A DNA stretch of 15,709 nucleotides. It comes from Pseudomonadota bacterium. GTDB taxonomy: Bacteria; Pseudomonadota; Gammaproteobacteria; Xanthomonadales; Xanthomonadaceae. The stretch's first letter is position 1. Each line of letters opens with the position of its first letter. A model generated the notes under the pieces. It was not told the DNA's origin. It searched no databases and was given only the letters and a program-made list of their open reading frames with translations. The translations under genes were made by a program, and so were the position numbers. Positions 1 to 8,284 of the stretch are shown piece after piece. Where the stretch lies: NCBI GenBank assembly GCA_023423605.1, contig JAFAFF010000042.1, positions 1 through 15,709 of the forward strand, read 5' to 3'.

Positions 1-41
1 GTGACCAGCGTCCATAAACACAGGAATATCGTGCGTGCGCG

Positions 42-69
42 TTGTTCGCCCTGCATTGCTCTATAGAAT
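42..69 (+). promoter_or_regulatory. Probable sigma70 promoter of the MoxR-DUF58-transglutaminase operon
   Basis: TTGTTC (42-47) and TAGAAT (64-69) are separated by 16 bp, a good fit to a housekeeping promoter. Transcription would start around position 76, giving a short leader of about 20 nt before the ATG at 97. The same TAGAAT -10 hexamer is seen before the tRNA-Ser and ffs genes in this window. This is read from sequence only. Confidence 0.6.
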
Positions 70-96
70 CGAAGGAAGACCGAGCCAGAGACGACG

Positions 97-1050
97 ATGG
101 ATTCCTCGCCCCCGATGCCCAGCATGCTAACCGATGAACTGTGTCAGGCTTTGCAGGAAGCGCAACGACAGGTCAATGCGCTCGTGCTGGGCAAATCCCA
201 CGAAGTACGCCTGGCCTTTGTCGCGCTGCTGTCCGGTGGGCATCTGTTGATCGAGGATCTTCCCGGACTGGGCAAGACCACCCTCGCCCATGCGCTGGCA
301 TCCAGCCTGGGACTCGGCTTCCAGCGGGTGCAGTTCACCTCCGACCTGCTGCCGGCCGATGTCCTGGGAGTTTCCATCCTGGATCCGGGAAGCCGCGAAT
401 TCGCCTTCCATCCCGGCCCGGTCTTCACCCACGTGCTGCTGGCCGATGAAATCAACCGCGCGCCACCGCGCACGCAGAGCGCCCTGCTGGAAGCCATGGC
501 CGAACAGCAGGTGACGCTCGATGGGCATACCCATGCCCTGCCCGACCCGTTCTTCGTCATCGCCACCCAGAACCCGGTGGACCTTTCCGGCACCTTCCCG
601 TTGCCGGATTCGCAGCTGGATCGTTTCCTGCTGCGGCTGGCCATGGGCTATCCGAACGTGGATGCCGAACGCGAGCTGCTGCGCGGCGTGGACCGTCGCG
701 ACCTGATCGCACGCGCCGCGCCGCAACTGGATGCCACCCAGGTGCGCCAGCTGCGCGAGGCCACGCTGGCCGTGCACGCCAGCGATGCGCTGGTGGATTA
801 CGTACAGGCCCTGCTGACCCGCAGCCGCCAGCATGCCGGCGTGCGCGTGGGCCTGTCGCCACGCGCCGGGCTGGCCCTGCTGCGTGCGGCGAAGGCGCAT
901 GCCCTGTTGCTGGGACGCGCCCACGTGGTGCCCGAAGACGTGCAGGCATTGTTCATCGGCGTGGCCGGCCACCGCCTGGTCGCCGAAGCCGAATCGTCAT
1001 CCGGCGCCGCACTGGCCAGGGCGATCCTGCAGACCGTGCCGGTGGACTGA
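97..1050 (+). CDS. MoxR-family AAA+ ATPase
   Basis: This is a 317-aa AAA+ ATPase of the MoxR family, thought to act as a chaperone-like machine that remodels partner proteins, usually together with DUF58 or VWA proteins. The Walker A motif LPGLGKTT is at residues 55-62, Walker B LLADEIN at 114-120, sensor 1 IATQNP at 155-160 and a DRF motif at 175-177. The C-terminal third is a helical AAA lid. The length is normal for the family. The ATG at 97 is chosen because it follows the promoter closely; an internal ATG at 124 is possible. The Shine-Dalgarno is weak (AGAG at 87-90). The stop is followed after 2 nt by the DUF58 start, so the two are surely co-translated. The family is certain; the substrate is unknown. 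Confidence 0.93.
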   Translation: MDSSPPMPSMLTDELCQALQEAQRQVNALVLGKSHEVRLAFVALLSGGHLLIEDLPGLGKTTLAHALASSLGLGFQRVQFTSDLLPADVLGVSILDPGSREFAFHPGPVFTHVLLADEINRAPPRTQSALLEAMAEQQVTLDGHTHALPDPFFVIATQNPVDLSGTFPLPDSQLDRFLLRLAMGYPNVDAERELLRGVDRRDLIARAAPQLDATQVRQLREATLAVHASDALVDYVQALLTRSRQHAGVRVGLSPRAGLALLRAAKAHALLLGRAHVVPEDVQALFIGVAGHRLVAEAESSSGAALARAILQTVPVD

Positions 1051-1052
1051 CG

Positions 1053-2003
1053 ATGGCTGCGCATCCGCGCGCGCAACGACTGCTGTCGCTTGCCCGTCCG
1101 CGCCATCCCGAAACGTTGCCGCAGCGACTGGATCGCCGCCGCATCTATGTGCTGCCCACGCCGTTCGGCTTGTTCGTGGCTGCGTTACTGGCTGCGATGC
1201 TGCTGGGCGCGCTCAACTACAACAACAATCCGGCGCTGCTGTTGGCGCTGCTGCTGGCCGGCGCTGGTGTGGCCAGCATGATCAGCGCGCACATGGCGTT
1301 GTCCGGCCTGAGCGTGGAGGCGGTATCGGCCGAGCCGGTCGCCGCCGGGCACCCCCTGCGCCTGCGCCTGGCACTTTCCCAGCGCGAACAGCGCAGCCGC
1401 CCGGGCCTGCGGCTGGACCACGCCGCATCGCATGCCTGGACATCGGTGCCTTCCGCAGGCCGTGTGGATGCCGAGCTGGAACTGCCGACCGAGCGCCGTG
1501 GCTGGCTGGATCTGCAGCGCATCCGCATCTCCACCACCCAGCCACTGGGGCTGGTGCGCGCGTGGGCGTGGATCTGGCCGGACCAGCCGCTGCTGGTGTA
1601 TCCCCATCCGGAAACACAGGGCCCGGCCCTGCCGGACCAGGGCAGCGACCCGCTGCACAGCCGCATGGACCCCACCGGCGAAGAACTGCACCAGCTGCGC
1701 CCCTACCGCGCCGGCGACCCTCGCCGCAGCATCGCCTGGAAGCATTCCGCGCGGCGCGACAGCCTGCTGGTGCGGGAATATGAAAAGCCGGTTGGCATTG
1801 AAACAACCTTGGACTGGCGCCTGCTGCGCGGCCTGGATACCGAAGCGCGGGTGGCCCGGCTGGCACGCTGGGTGGACCTGGCCGAGCGCCAGGGCCGCCG
1901 CTATGCGCTGAAACTTCCTGGCCAGCCCGTGCTGGGACCGGCACTGGGCGCTGCGCACCACCATCTCTGCCTGCGTGCGCTGGCGCTGATGCCGCATGAC
2001 TGA
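1053..2003 (+). CDS. DUF58 domain-containing membrane protein
   Basis: This 316-aa protein is the usual partner of MoxR ATPases. Two hydrophobic segments near residues 36-55 and 60-78 anchor it in the inner membrane, leaving most of the chain as a globular domain. The DUF58 signature lies at about 205-245, with the DPTGEELHQLRPYRAGD stretch followed by RRSIAWKHSARRD and LLVREYE; the DUF58 core adopts a von Willebrand A-like fold in this family. It starts 2 nt after the moxR-like stop and its last 8 nt overlap the transglutaminase start, so translation is coupled on both sides. The order MoxR, DUF58, transglutaminase is a well-known conserved module. The biochemical role is not established. 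Confidence 0.9.
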   Translation: MAAHPRAQRLLSLARPRHPETLPQRLDRRRIYVLPTPFGLFVAALLAAMLLGALNYNNNPALLLALLLAGAGVASMISAHMALSGLSVEAVSAEPVAAGHPLRLRLALSQREQRSRPGLRLDHAASHAWTSVPSAGRVDAELELPTERRGWLDLQRIRISTTQPLGLVRAWAWIWPDQPLLVYPHPETQGPALPDQGSDPLHSRMDPTGEELHQLRPYRAGDPRRSIAWKHSARRDSLLVREYEKPVGIETTLDWRLLRGLDTEARVARLARWVDLAERQGRRYALKLPGQPVLGPALGAAHHHLCLRALALMPHD

Positions 2004-3939
2004 CAACGCCGCGCCACTGGATCGCCACGCCCGTGGCTGGACAATGGCCAGCACCGCACTGGCGCTGCTGCCGCTGCTGCTGCAGTTGCCGCCAGTGTTG
2101 GCCGGCACCATCGCGGCTGCCGCCATCCTGACCGCGCTGGCGTCCCGTCGCGGCCCGCTGCCGGTGCTGTTCCGCCTGCTGCTGGTGGCGGCGATGCTGG
2201 CGTTGATCTACCTGCAGATGGGCGCGCACCCCGGCCGCGATACCAGCTGCGCGCTGTTGGCGGCGATGCTGGCGATCAAATCCAGCGAACTGCGTTCGCT
2301 GCGCGATGCCCGCAGCCTGCTCGGCTTCGCCTTGTTCGCTCCGTTCGCCGCTTTCCTGCTGGACCAGGGGCCACTGACCACGGTGCTTGCCACGCTGGCC
2401 GGCATCTGCGCGCTGCTGGCCCTGCAGCGCCTCGCACAGGCCGAAGGCCAGGCCACGCCGCCGCCACTGCGCGTGCAGCTGCGCGGCGTGGCGCGCCTGC
2501 TGCTGCTCGGCCTGCCGCTGGCGATGGCGACGTTCTGGCTGTTCCCGCGGCTGTCGCAGCCGCTGTGGGGCCTGCCCGAACGTGCCATGGGCCGGCCAGG
2601 CCTGTCCGACAGCATGGAGCCCGGCCAGTGGCTGGACCTGATGGCCGACGATACGCCGGCCCTGCGTGCGCAGTTCCATGGGCCGGTACCGCCCGCGGAA
2701 CAGCGGTACTGGCGTGGCCCGGTGCTGACCCGCTTCGATGGCCGTCGCTGGGAACGCGACCGCCGCAGCGAACAGGGCCCGCCTGCACAGGTACGCTCCG
2801 GGGCAACGCAATGGGACTACACGCTCGATTACGAACCCACCGAGCGCAGGCAGCTGGTGGCGCTGGACCTGCCGCTCGACGCACCGGAAGGCACCCGCCT
2901 GAGCGCCGATTACAGCCTGTCCAGTGATCGTCCGCTGGCCGCGCTGACGCGCTGGCGCCTGCAGTCATCACCGCCGCAGGCGTTCGCGCCGCAGCTGCCG
3001 GCATGGCAACGCCAGCTGGCCCTGCAGTTGCCGCCCGATTTCAATCCGCGCACCGCGGCACTGGCCCGGCAATGGCGCGCGGCGGCCGGCAATGATGATG
3101 GCGCGCTGGTGCGGCGCAGCCTGGAATGGATCCGCGCCGAATTCGCCTATTCGCTGGAGACACCGCTGCCCGGGCGCAATGCCGTGGATGAGTTCCTGTT
3201 CGATGGCAAGGTCGGCTTCTGTGAACATTTCAGTTCCGCCTTCGTGGTGCTGATGCGCAACGCCGGCATCCCCGCCCGCGTGGTGACCGGATTCGCCGGC
3301 GGCGTGCGCAACCCCCTGGGCGATTACTGGGTGGTGCGGCGCATGGATGCGCATGCCTGGGCCGAAGTGTGGCTGCCAGGACGGGGCTGGGTACGCGTGG
3401 ACCCCACCGCCGCGGTCGCTCCGGAGCGCATCTACGACACCCTGGAAAACCGCCTGGGCAGTGGCGTGGACGGCGCACAGGCGGCATGGCTGCAGACCGG
3501 CCAGACACTGGACTGGCTGCGCCGCGGCTGGAACGACCTGGTGCTTTCCTTCGACGCCACCCGCCAGCAGCAGCTGCTGCGCCCATTCGGCGTGAGCAAC
3601 CTGAAACCCGGACAACTGATCGCCGCGCTGGCGTTCATCGCGCTGCTGGCCCTCGGCGCGATGGCCTGGGTGTTGGCGCGTGGCGAACGCGAGCGTGACC
3701 CGCTGCTGCGGGCCTGGCACCGCCTCGACCGTCGCTATGCGCGGCTGGGCCTGGGCCGGGAAACGGCCGAGCCGGCACTGGAATGGGCACACCGCGTTCA
3801 CGCGCAACGCCCGGATGCTGCCCTGCTTTCACTCAGCGCGCGTTTCGTCCAGGCGCGCTACGCTGGCACTCCCGCCGACCTCGCTTCATTATTGGGCGAC
3901 CTGCGCAGGCATCGCCCGAACTCCGGAGCCTCACCATGA
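1996..3939 (+). CDS. tgpA: Membrane-anchored transglutaminase-like protein (TgpA type)
   Basis: This 647-aa inner-membrane protein has the TgpA architecture: about six N-terminal hydrophobic segments (residues 17-190, the DUF3488 region), a large periplasmic region with a transglutaminase-like domain, one more membrane helix at about 540-560 and a cytoplasmic tail resembling DUF4129. The catalytic triad is visible: Cys409 in GFCEHFSSAF, His453 in DAHAWAEVW and Asp469 in RVDPT. In Pseudomonas aeruginosa the homologue TgpA is encoded in the same gene order and is reported to be important for viability. The start overlaps the DUF58 gene by 8 nt; the end overlaps the lipoprotein ATG by 4 nt (ATGA). 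The symbol is by family resemblance and gene order. The natural substrate is unknown. Confidence 0.9.
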   Translation: MTDNAAPLDRHARGWTMASTALALLPLLLQLPPVLAGTIAAAAILTALASRRGPLPVLFRLLLVAAMLALIYLQMGAHPGRDTSCALLAAMLAIKSSELRSLRDARSLLGFALFAPFAAFLLDQGPLTTVLATLAGICALLALQRLAQAEGQATPPPLRVQLRGVARLLLLGLPLAMATFWLFPRLSQPLWGLPERAMGRPGLSDSMEPGQWLDLMADDTPALRAQFHGPVPPAEQRYWRGPVLTRFDGRRWERDRRSEQGPPAQVRSGATQWDYTLDYEPTERRQLVALDLPLDAPEGTRLSADYSLSSDRPLAALTRWRLQSSPPQAFAPQLPAWQRQLALQLPPDFNPRTAALARQWRAAAGNDDGALVRRSLEWIRAEFAYSLETPLPGRNAVDEFLFDGKVGFCEHFSSAFVVLMRNAGIPARVVTGFAGGVRNPLGDYWVVRRMDAHAWAEVWLPGRGWVRVDPTAAVAPERIYDTLENRLGSGVDGAQAAWLQTGQTLDWLRRGWNDLVLSFDATRQQQLLRPFGVSNLKPGQLIAALAFIALLALGAMAWVLARGERERDPLLRAWHRLDRRYARLGLGRETAEPALEWAHRVHAQRPDAALLSLSARFVQARYAGTPADLASLLGDLRRHRPNSGASP

Positions 3940-4454
3940 ACATCAAATTGCTGTTTCCCCTGGCCGCCTCGCTGGCACTGGCAGCCTGCGCCACGGCTCC
4001 AAAGCCGCTGCAGGGCCAGTTCAGTGCGGTCACCCCGCGCGATTCGGTGTCCACCCAGCAGGTCGGTACGCCGGTACGCTGGGGCGGACGCATCATCGAA
4101 ACGCTGCCTGGCCAAGGCCAGACCTGCTTCCAGCTGATCTCCCGTCCGCTGAATGCCAGCGGCCGCCCGTCCACGTCGTCCAACGATGCCAGCGATGGCC
4201 GCTTCGTCGCCTGTCGCGCCGGTTTCTACGACCCGGCGGTGTTCGAGGAAGGCCGCGATGTGACCTTCATCGGCCGCGTCGACGGGTACGAGAACATCAA
4301 GATCGGCGAGTACGATTACCGCCTGCCGAAGCTGGCCGCCGATGTCATCTATCTGTGGCCGGAACAGCGACAGGTGGATGTGGTGCCCTATCCGTATGGT
4401 CCGTGGGGCCCGGGTCCGTACTGGGGTGGCTATGGCCGCTGGGGCTGGTGGTGA
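3936..4454 (+). CDS. slp: Slp-family outer membrane lipoprotein
   Basis: This 172-aa lipoprotein has a short signal peptide ending in the lipobox LALAAC, with Cys18 as the lipidated residue. The mature part resembles Slp/YeaY lipoproteins (starvation- and stationary-phase-inducible in E. coli), including the stretch containing VRWGGRII near residues 46-53. The C-terminus is an aromatic/glycine-rich tail (YPYGPWGPGPYWGGYG and following Trp residues). The ATG at 3936 is chosen over upstream in-frame codons because it creates the signal peptide and has GGAG (3925-3928) 7 nt upstream. It overlaps the transglutaminase stop by 4 nt, so it is translationally coupled as the last gene of the operon. 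The exact role is unknown. Confidence 0.85.
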   Translation: MNIKLLFPLAASLALAACATAPKPLQGQFSAVTPRDSVSTQQVGTPVRWGGRIIETLPGQGQTCFQLISRPLNASGRPSTSSNDASDGRFVACRAGFYDPAVFEEGRDVTFIGRVDGYENIKIGEYDYRLPKLAADVIYLWPEQRQVDVVPYPYGPWGPGPYWGGYGRWGWW

Positions 4455-4478
4455 GCTGATACGCCACCACGGGCGGCG

Positions 4479-4501
4479 CCATCCGTGCCATGTACGGATG
4501 G
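4479..4501 (+). repeat. Small perfect hairpin after the slp gene
   Basis: CCATCCGT (4479-4486) and ACGGATGG (4494-4501) form a perfect 8-bp stem with a 7-nt loop, directly in front of the long terminator hairpin. It may be part of the termination region or a degenerate repetitive extragenic element. No T-run follows it. Confidence 0.5.
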
Positions 4502-4505
4502 TTCG

Positions 4506-4553
4506 CCCGCAAACACGAACGCCGCCTCAACAGGCGGCGTTCGTGTTTGCGGG
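4506..4553. terminator. Bidirectional terminator hairpin between convergent slp and hinT
   Basis: A perfect 22-bp inverted repeat (left arm 4506-4527, right arm 4532-4553) encloses a 4-nt CAAC loop. On the plus strand it is followed within 8 nt by TTTT. The left flank has no comparable A-run, so minus-strand termination is less sure. Its position between two converging genes fits a shared terminator. Confidence 0.8.
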
Positions 4554-4582
4554 GCGGCATTTTCTGCGGCGGAGTTGAAGCA

Positions 4583-4942
4583 TCAGCCGCCCGGCACACC
4601 GAAATGCCCCAGCGCCGCGCCGGCCAGCAGGTGCATGTGGATGTGGAAAACCGTCTGTCCCGCATGTTCCCGGCAGTTCATGACGATGCGGTAGCCATCC
4701 TGCGCCAGCCCTTCCTGGCGTGCATAGGCGGCCGCGGCCAGCGCCAGCTTGCCGATCAGGTGCGCCTGCGCCGGCTGCAGATCATCCAGGGTGGGAATGA
4801 TCTCGTTCTTCGGAATGAACAGCACGTGCACCGGTGCCTGCGGCGCGATGTCCTTGAAACCCAGCACGTCCTCGTCTTCATAGACGATGGTGGCGGGAAT
4901 TTCGCGACGGATGATCCTGCTGAAAATCGTTTCGTTGCTCAT
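4583..4942 (-). CDS. hinT: HIT-family nucleotide hydrolase (HinT-like)
   Basis: This 119-aa protein belongs to the histidine triad superfamily. The motif HIHMH occupies residues 100-104, preceded by QTVF as in HinT phosphoramidases, which hydrolyse AMP-lysine or AMP-NH2-type substrates. The N-terminal part carries the family pattern IFSRIIRREIPATIVYED followed by PVHVLFIPK. The ATG at 4942 is certain: a perfect AAGGAGG lies 8 nt upstream. The frame stays open further upstream only because it runs through the 26/27-bp repeats. It lies downstream of recR on the same strand, about 140 nt away, and converges on slp. The family is certain; the exact substrate is inferred. Confidence 0.92.
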   Translation of the reverse strand: MSNETIFSRIIRREIPATIVYEDEDVLGFKDIAPQAPVHVLFIPKNEIIPTLDDLQPAQAHLIGKLALAAAAYARQEGLAQDGYRIVMNCREHAGQTVFHIHMHLLAGAALGHFGVPGG

Positions 4943-4983
4943 GATGCTCGCCTCCTTGTTAATCACCCGCTTTGGAGGGCATT

Positions 4984-5063
4984 GATCACTGACCCACCCT
5001 GGTGGGTACCGATCACTGACCTGCCCTGGTGGGTACCGATCTCCGGCCCCCCTGGTGGGTACC
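4984..5063. repeat. Three tandem 26/27-bp repeats between recR and hinT
   Basis: Copies at 4984-5010, 5011-5037 and 5038-5063 (27, 27 and 26 bp) each begin GATC and end CTGGTGGGTACC. The first two differ at only two positions and the third is more diverged. The repeats sit in the 140-nt gap between the recR stop and the hinT start and would be transcribed if the two genes share an mRNA. CACC/GGTG inside the first copy can also form a small hairpin. Confidence 0.85.
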
Positions 5064-5079
5064 GACCGTTGGTCGGTAC
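5059..5079. repeat. Palindrome capping the 26/27-bp repeats (REP/SMAG-like)
   Basis: GTACCGACC (5059-5067) and GGTCGGTAC (5071-5079) form a perfect 9-bp stem with loop GTT, just past the recR stop codon (5083-5085). The GTGGGTNCCGACC-type palindrome resembles repetitive extragenic palindromes of Stenotrophomonas, though the GTAG boundary of typical SMAG elements is not present. It could also stabilise the 3' end of the dnaX-ybaB-recR mRNA. Confidence 0.6.
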
Positions 5080-5082
5080 GCC

Positions 5083-5682
5083 TCAATCCCTCACTTCACT
5101 TCGCGTACCAAAAGCATGCGACAGCGTGCCACGGTCCACGAACTCCAGCTCGCCCCCCAGCGGCAACCCCTGCGCCAGCCGGCTTGGCCGCACCTGCCGC
5201 GCGCGCGCCATCTGCGCAAGATAATGGGCGGTCGCCTCGCCTTCCACCGTGGCGCTGGTAGCAATGATGACCTCGCCGACTTCGCCTTCGCACAGGCGCT
5301 GGTCCAGCTGCTCCAGCCCCAGTTCGCGTGGGCCGACACCATCCAGCGGCGACAGGCGCCCCTGCAGCACGAAGTACACACCACGAAACCCGGTGGCATT
5401 CTCGATGGCCAGGCGATCGGCCGGCGATTCCACCACGCACAGCTGGCTGCGTTCGCGGCTGCCGTTCGCGCAGGTCGGGCACAACGGCGTCTCGCTGAAA
5501 TCGCGGCACTGCCCGCAATGGCCGATACGTTCCACGGCCTGTGCCAGCACCGCGGCCAGCCGCGTACCACCTTCACGTTCGCGTTCCAGCAGGTGGTAGG
5601 CCATGCGCTGGGCGGTCTTCTGGCCGACGCCCGGCAACACCCGCAGGGCATCGATCAATTGTTCAAGCAGGGGAGCTGGCAT
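5083..5682 (-). CDS. recR: Recombination protein RecR
   Basis: This 199-aa protein is the ring-forming DNA-binding partner of RecO and RecF that loads RecA at gaps during recombinational repair. It shows the N-terminal helix-hairpin-helix ([15 protein letters not shown], about 14-28), a C4 zinc finger with Cys56, Cys59, Cys68 and Cys71, and a Toprim domain beginning [13 protein letters not shown] at 82. The length matches E. coli RecR (201 aa). The start at 5682 (MPAPLLEQL) is preferred over an in-frame ATG 27 nt upstream because it matches the usual N-terminus. It follows ybaB by 43 nt, the standard dnaX-ybaB-recR order. Confidence 0.97.
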   Translation of the reverse strand: MPAPLLEQLIDALRVLPGVGQKTAQRMAYHLLEREREGGTRLAAVLAQAVERIGHCGQCRDFSETPLCPTCANGSRERSQLCVVESPADRLAIENATGFRGVYFVLQGRLSPLDGVGPRELGLEQLDQRLCEGEVGEVIIATSATVEGEATAHYLAQMARARQVRPSRLAQGLPLGGELEFVDRGTLSHAFGTRSEVRD

Positions 5683-5725
5683 GGTCGGCTTCTGGCAGGG
5701 CAGGCGCATCGCCCGCCACCACGGT

Positions 5726-6046
5726 TCAGAACGGCAGCTTCATGCCCGGGGGCAGCTGCATGCCGGCCGTCGCCGAGCCCATCTTCGCCTTGGATTCGGC
5801 GTCGATCTTGTTGGACGCATCGTTGAACGCAGCGGCCACCAGGTCTTCCAGCATTTCCTGGTCGCTCAGCAGCGACGGATCCAGGCGCACCTTGCGGCAC
5901 TCCTTGGCACCGGACAGGGTGATGCTGACCATGCCGCCACCGGCGCTGCCGGTCACTTCCAGCCGGGCGATTTCTTCCTGGGCCTTCTGCAGGTTTTCCT
6001 GCATCTTCTGGGCCTGCTGCATCATCTGGGCGATATTGCCGCGCAT
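5726..6046 (-). CDS. ybaB: YbaB/EbfC family nucleoid-associated protein
   Basis: This 106-aa protein is a small dimeric DNA-binding protein of the YbaB/EbfC family. The N-terminal helix is Met/Gln-rich ([16 protein letters not shown]), the central part holds [17 protein letters not shown], and the C-terminus has the [11 protein letters not shown] helix typical of the family. The length is typical. It begins 6 nt after the dnaX stop and precedes recR, so the three genes are almost certainly one transcription unit. The family member in E. coli binds DNA broadly; a role here beyond that is not visible. Confidence 0.95.
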   Translation of the reverse strand: MRGNIAQMMQQAQKMQENLQKAQEEIARLEVTGSAGGGMVSITLSGAKECRKVRLDPSLLSDQEMLEDLVAAAFNDASNKIDAESKAKMGSATAGMQLPPGMKLPF

Positions 6047-6052
6047 CGTTCT

Positions 6053-8140
6053 CTACTCTTCAAAGGGACGGATGGAATCGGACACGAGCCGGGCACCGTG
6101 CTGCTGCATGAGCACCTGCACTTCCGGATCGGCCAGGAACATGGCTTCGGCAGCCTGCTGGCGTTCGCCGCGCTGGCGGTCGGAACGTTCATGCAGAGTC
6201 TCGGCCGGCGCCTGGGTGGTTTCAACCACGATTTTCGGCGACGAACCGAGGGCCTTGGCCAGCACATCGGACAGCGCAGACAACGCGCCGTCCGAGCGCA
6301 GGTACTCAAATCCGGGCGAAAGGCCCAGTTTCAAGATGCCATGCTGGAAGCTGATGAAAGCGGCGTTGGCGGCCAGCAGCCGCGACGGGCCGGTCAGGCC
6401 GCTGGCAGCCACCAGTTCCAGCCAGTCTTCAGCGCTTGCCAGTTCGGCCACCGCGCTGTCCGTTGCGGTCGCATTGGCGAGCGGCGCGGCCGGCGCGATG
6501 GCGATGCCATCGGCGCGGAAATGCCTGTCCGTCACCGGGCGTGCCTCGGCAGGCGGCTGCCACGGTGCCACCATGGCCGCGTCCGGGCCGGCCAGTTCGG
6601 CGGCCAGCGCTTCGTCGCGTTCATCATCGGGGGCCGCCGGCGGTTGACCCGCACCTTCCGACGGCAGCGTCCCGGCGATCACCTCCTGGTTGCCCGGAGG
6701 CGTCTCCCACGGTGGCAGATCCGCTTCCCGCTGTGCTTTTGGCACCTCAGAAGCAGCGCTTGCGGCGCGCTCGGGCACCGGGGTCGGTTCCGGCTCGCGT
6801 ACCGGTTCGCGCACCGGTTCCGGTGGCGGGTCCCGGACCGGTTCGGGTTCGGGCTCGGGCGTTGGATCCGGTTCGCTGTCCGGTTCGGGCGAACGCGGCG
6901 GCGGTGCTGCCGCACCCGCAACGGAGCGAGGCGCGGCATGCTGCCCCTGGCCAGCGGCAACGGCACCCACAGGGCCGGCGGTGCTGCCCTGTCCGCCACC
7001 CGTGCCGGTGACAGGCGCGGCGCCTGGACCGCCCTCAGCCACCTTCGGCACCGCAGGCACGGCGGCCGCCGGACGGAACGCCAGCATGCGCAGCACGGCC
7101 ATTTCAAAGCCGGCGCGCGGACTCGGTGCCAACGGCAGGTCGCGACGCCCGTTGACGGCCATCTGGTACCAGAGCTGCACCACTTCCGGGCGCACGCGGC
7201 CGGCGAAGGCGTCCACATCCAGCCCTTCGGCAATGGCGGCACCGGGCACCAACTGCTGCACCTGGATGCGATGCAGGGCTTCGGCCAGCGCATCCAGTAC
7301 GCCGCTCCAGTCCGGCGAGAACTCCGCCAGCGTTGCCACCACCTGCAGCAGGCGTGCGCCGTCGCCTTCGGCCAGCGCATCCAGCATCGCCGCCACCTGG
7401 GTACGGTCCACGGTGCCCAGCATGGTGCGCACCACGTCTTCGCGCAGCGCACCGCCCGCGTAGGCGATGGCCTGGTCCAGCAGTGAAAGGCCGTCACGCA
7501 GGCTGCCGTCGGCGGCCTTGGCCAGCTGCACGATGGCGGTATCGTCGGCCTGGATCTCCTCGGCCGCCAGGATGCGGGTCATCTGCCCCTGGATCTGGTC
7601 CTCGTCCAGGCGCTTCAGGTTGAACTGCAGGCAGCGGCTGAGCACGGTCACCGGCAGCTTCTGCGGATCGGTGGTGGCCAGCAGGAACTTCACGTGTTCC
7701 GGCGGCTCTTCCAGCGTCTTCAGCAGCGCGTTGAACGCGGCCTTGGACAGCATGTGCACTTCGTCGATCAGGTAGACCTTGTACTTGCCGCGCGACGGCA
7801 TGTACTGCGCGTTCTCGATGACCTCACGGACATCGTCCACGCCGGTGTTGGAGGCCGCATCGATTTCCAGCAGGTCGATGTAGCGGCCGGAATCGATATC
7901 CAGGCAGGCCGGGCACTGGCCGCAGGGATCGGCGCTGGTGCCCTGCTCGCAGTTCAGCGATTTGGCGAAAATGCGCGCGATGGTGGTCTTGCCCACGCCG
8001 CGGGTACCGGTAAACAGGAACGCATGGTGCACGCGACCGCTGTCCAGCGCATTGCTGAGCGCCCGGACCACGTGTTCCTGGCCCACCAGCTCGGCAAAAC
8101 GCTTTGGACGCCACTTGCGGGCAAGGACGAGATAGGACAT
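6053..8140 (-). CDS. dnaX: DNA polymerase III subunit gamma/tau
   Basis: This 695-aa protein is the clamp-loader ATPase. It has Walker A GTRGVGKT at residues 45-52, zinc-binding Cys64, Cys73, Cys76 and Cys79, the DEVH Walker B at 126-129 and the SRC motif at 168-170. Domain III spans roughly 180-355. A Pro/Glu-rich linker at about 412-460 is dominated by EP and VREP repeats, and the tau-specific C-terminal domain is at about 560-695. The start at 8140 (MSYLVLARKWRP) is the canonical N-terminus; the frame remains open upstream without homology. No A-rich slippery heptamer of the E. coli kind is seen on the coding strand, so a separate short gamma product is not supported by a classic signal. 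It leads the dnaX-ybaB-recR unit. Confidence 0.97.
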   Translation of the reverse strand: MSYLVLARKWRPKRFAELVGQEHVVRALSNALDSGRVHHAFLFTGTRGVGKTTIARIFAKSLNCEQGTSADPCGQCPACLDIDSGRYIDLLEIDAASNTGVDDVREVIENAQYMPSRGKYKVYLIDEVHMLSKAAFNALLKTLEEPPEHVKFLLATTDPQKLPVTVLSRCLQFNLKRLDEDQIQGQMTRILAAEEIQADDTAIVQLAKAADGSLRDGLSLLDQAIAYAGGALREDVVRTMLGTVDRTQVAAMLDALAEGDGARLLQVVATLAEFSPDWSGVLDALAEALHRIQVQQLVPGAAIAEGLDVDAFAGRVRPEVVQLWYQMAVNGRRDLPLAPSPRAGFEMAVLRMLAFRPAAAVPAVPKVAEGGPGAAPVTGTGGGQGSTAGPVGAVAAGQGQHAAPRSVAGAAAPPPRSPEPDSEPDPTPEPEPEPVRDPPPEPVREPVREPEPTPVPERAASAASEVPKAQREADLPPWETPPGNQEVIAGTLPSEGAGQPPAAPDDERDEALAAELAGPDAAMVAPWQPPAEARPVTDRHFRADGIAIAPAAPLANATATDSAVAELASAEDWLELVAASGLTGPSRLLAANAAFISFQHGILKLGLSPGFEYLRSDGALSALSDVLAKALGSSPKIVVETTQAPAETLHERSDRQRGERQQAAEAMFLADPEVQVLMQQHGARLVSDSIRPFEE

Positions 8141-8212
8141 CAGGCCACCGTCTTCATCGGGACGTCCATTGTGCCATGCCTGTCCAGCCTCCCCGCCCGC
8201 CGCCATGGGCGC

Positions 8213-8241
8213 TTGTGTCCCGCCGCCCAGCCAGCTAGAAT
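8213..8241 (+). promoter_or_regulatory. Promoter of the tRNA-Ser gene
   Basis: TTGTGT (8213-8218) and TAGAAT (8236-8241) are spaced exactly 17 bp, followed by a GC-rich discriminator as expected for a stringently controlled stable-RNA promoter. The start would be near 8248, leaving a leader of about 37 nt that contains a small hairpin (CAGCGG 8255-8260 with CCGCTG 8267-8272) before the tRNA. Confidence 0.75.
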
Positions 8242-8284
8242 CTGCGACCCCCAGCAGCGGTGTCTGCCGCTGGCAGGGGAATCC

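Noticed and set aside
1282..2811. 509-codon minus-strand open frame
   Set aside because: It is antisense to the DUF58 and transglutaminase genes and has no recognisable domain (Arg/Ala/Gln-rich).
4984..5063. CRISPR-like array
   Set aside because: The repeats are directly abutting with no spacers.
4943..5086. N-terminal extension of the HIT protein
   Set aside because: The extra residues merely translate the 26/27-bp repeats, and a perfect Shine-Dalgarno precedes the internal ATG at 4942.
5603..7486. 627-codon plus-strand open frame
   Set aside because: It is antisense to dnaX, ybaB and recR, whose protein families are certain. High GC keeps opposite frames open; the translation is low-complexity.
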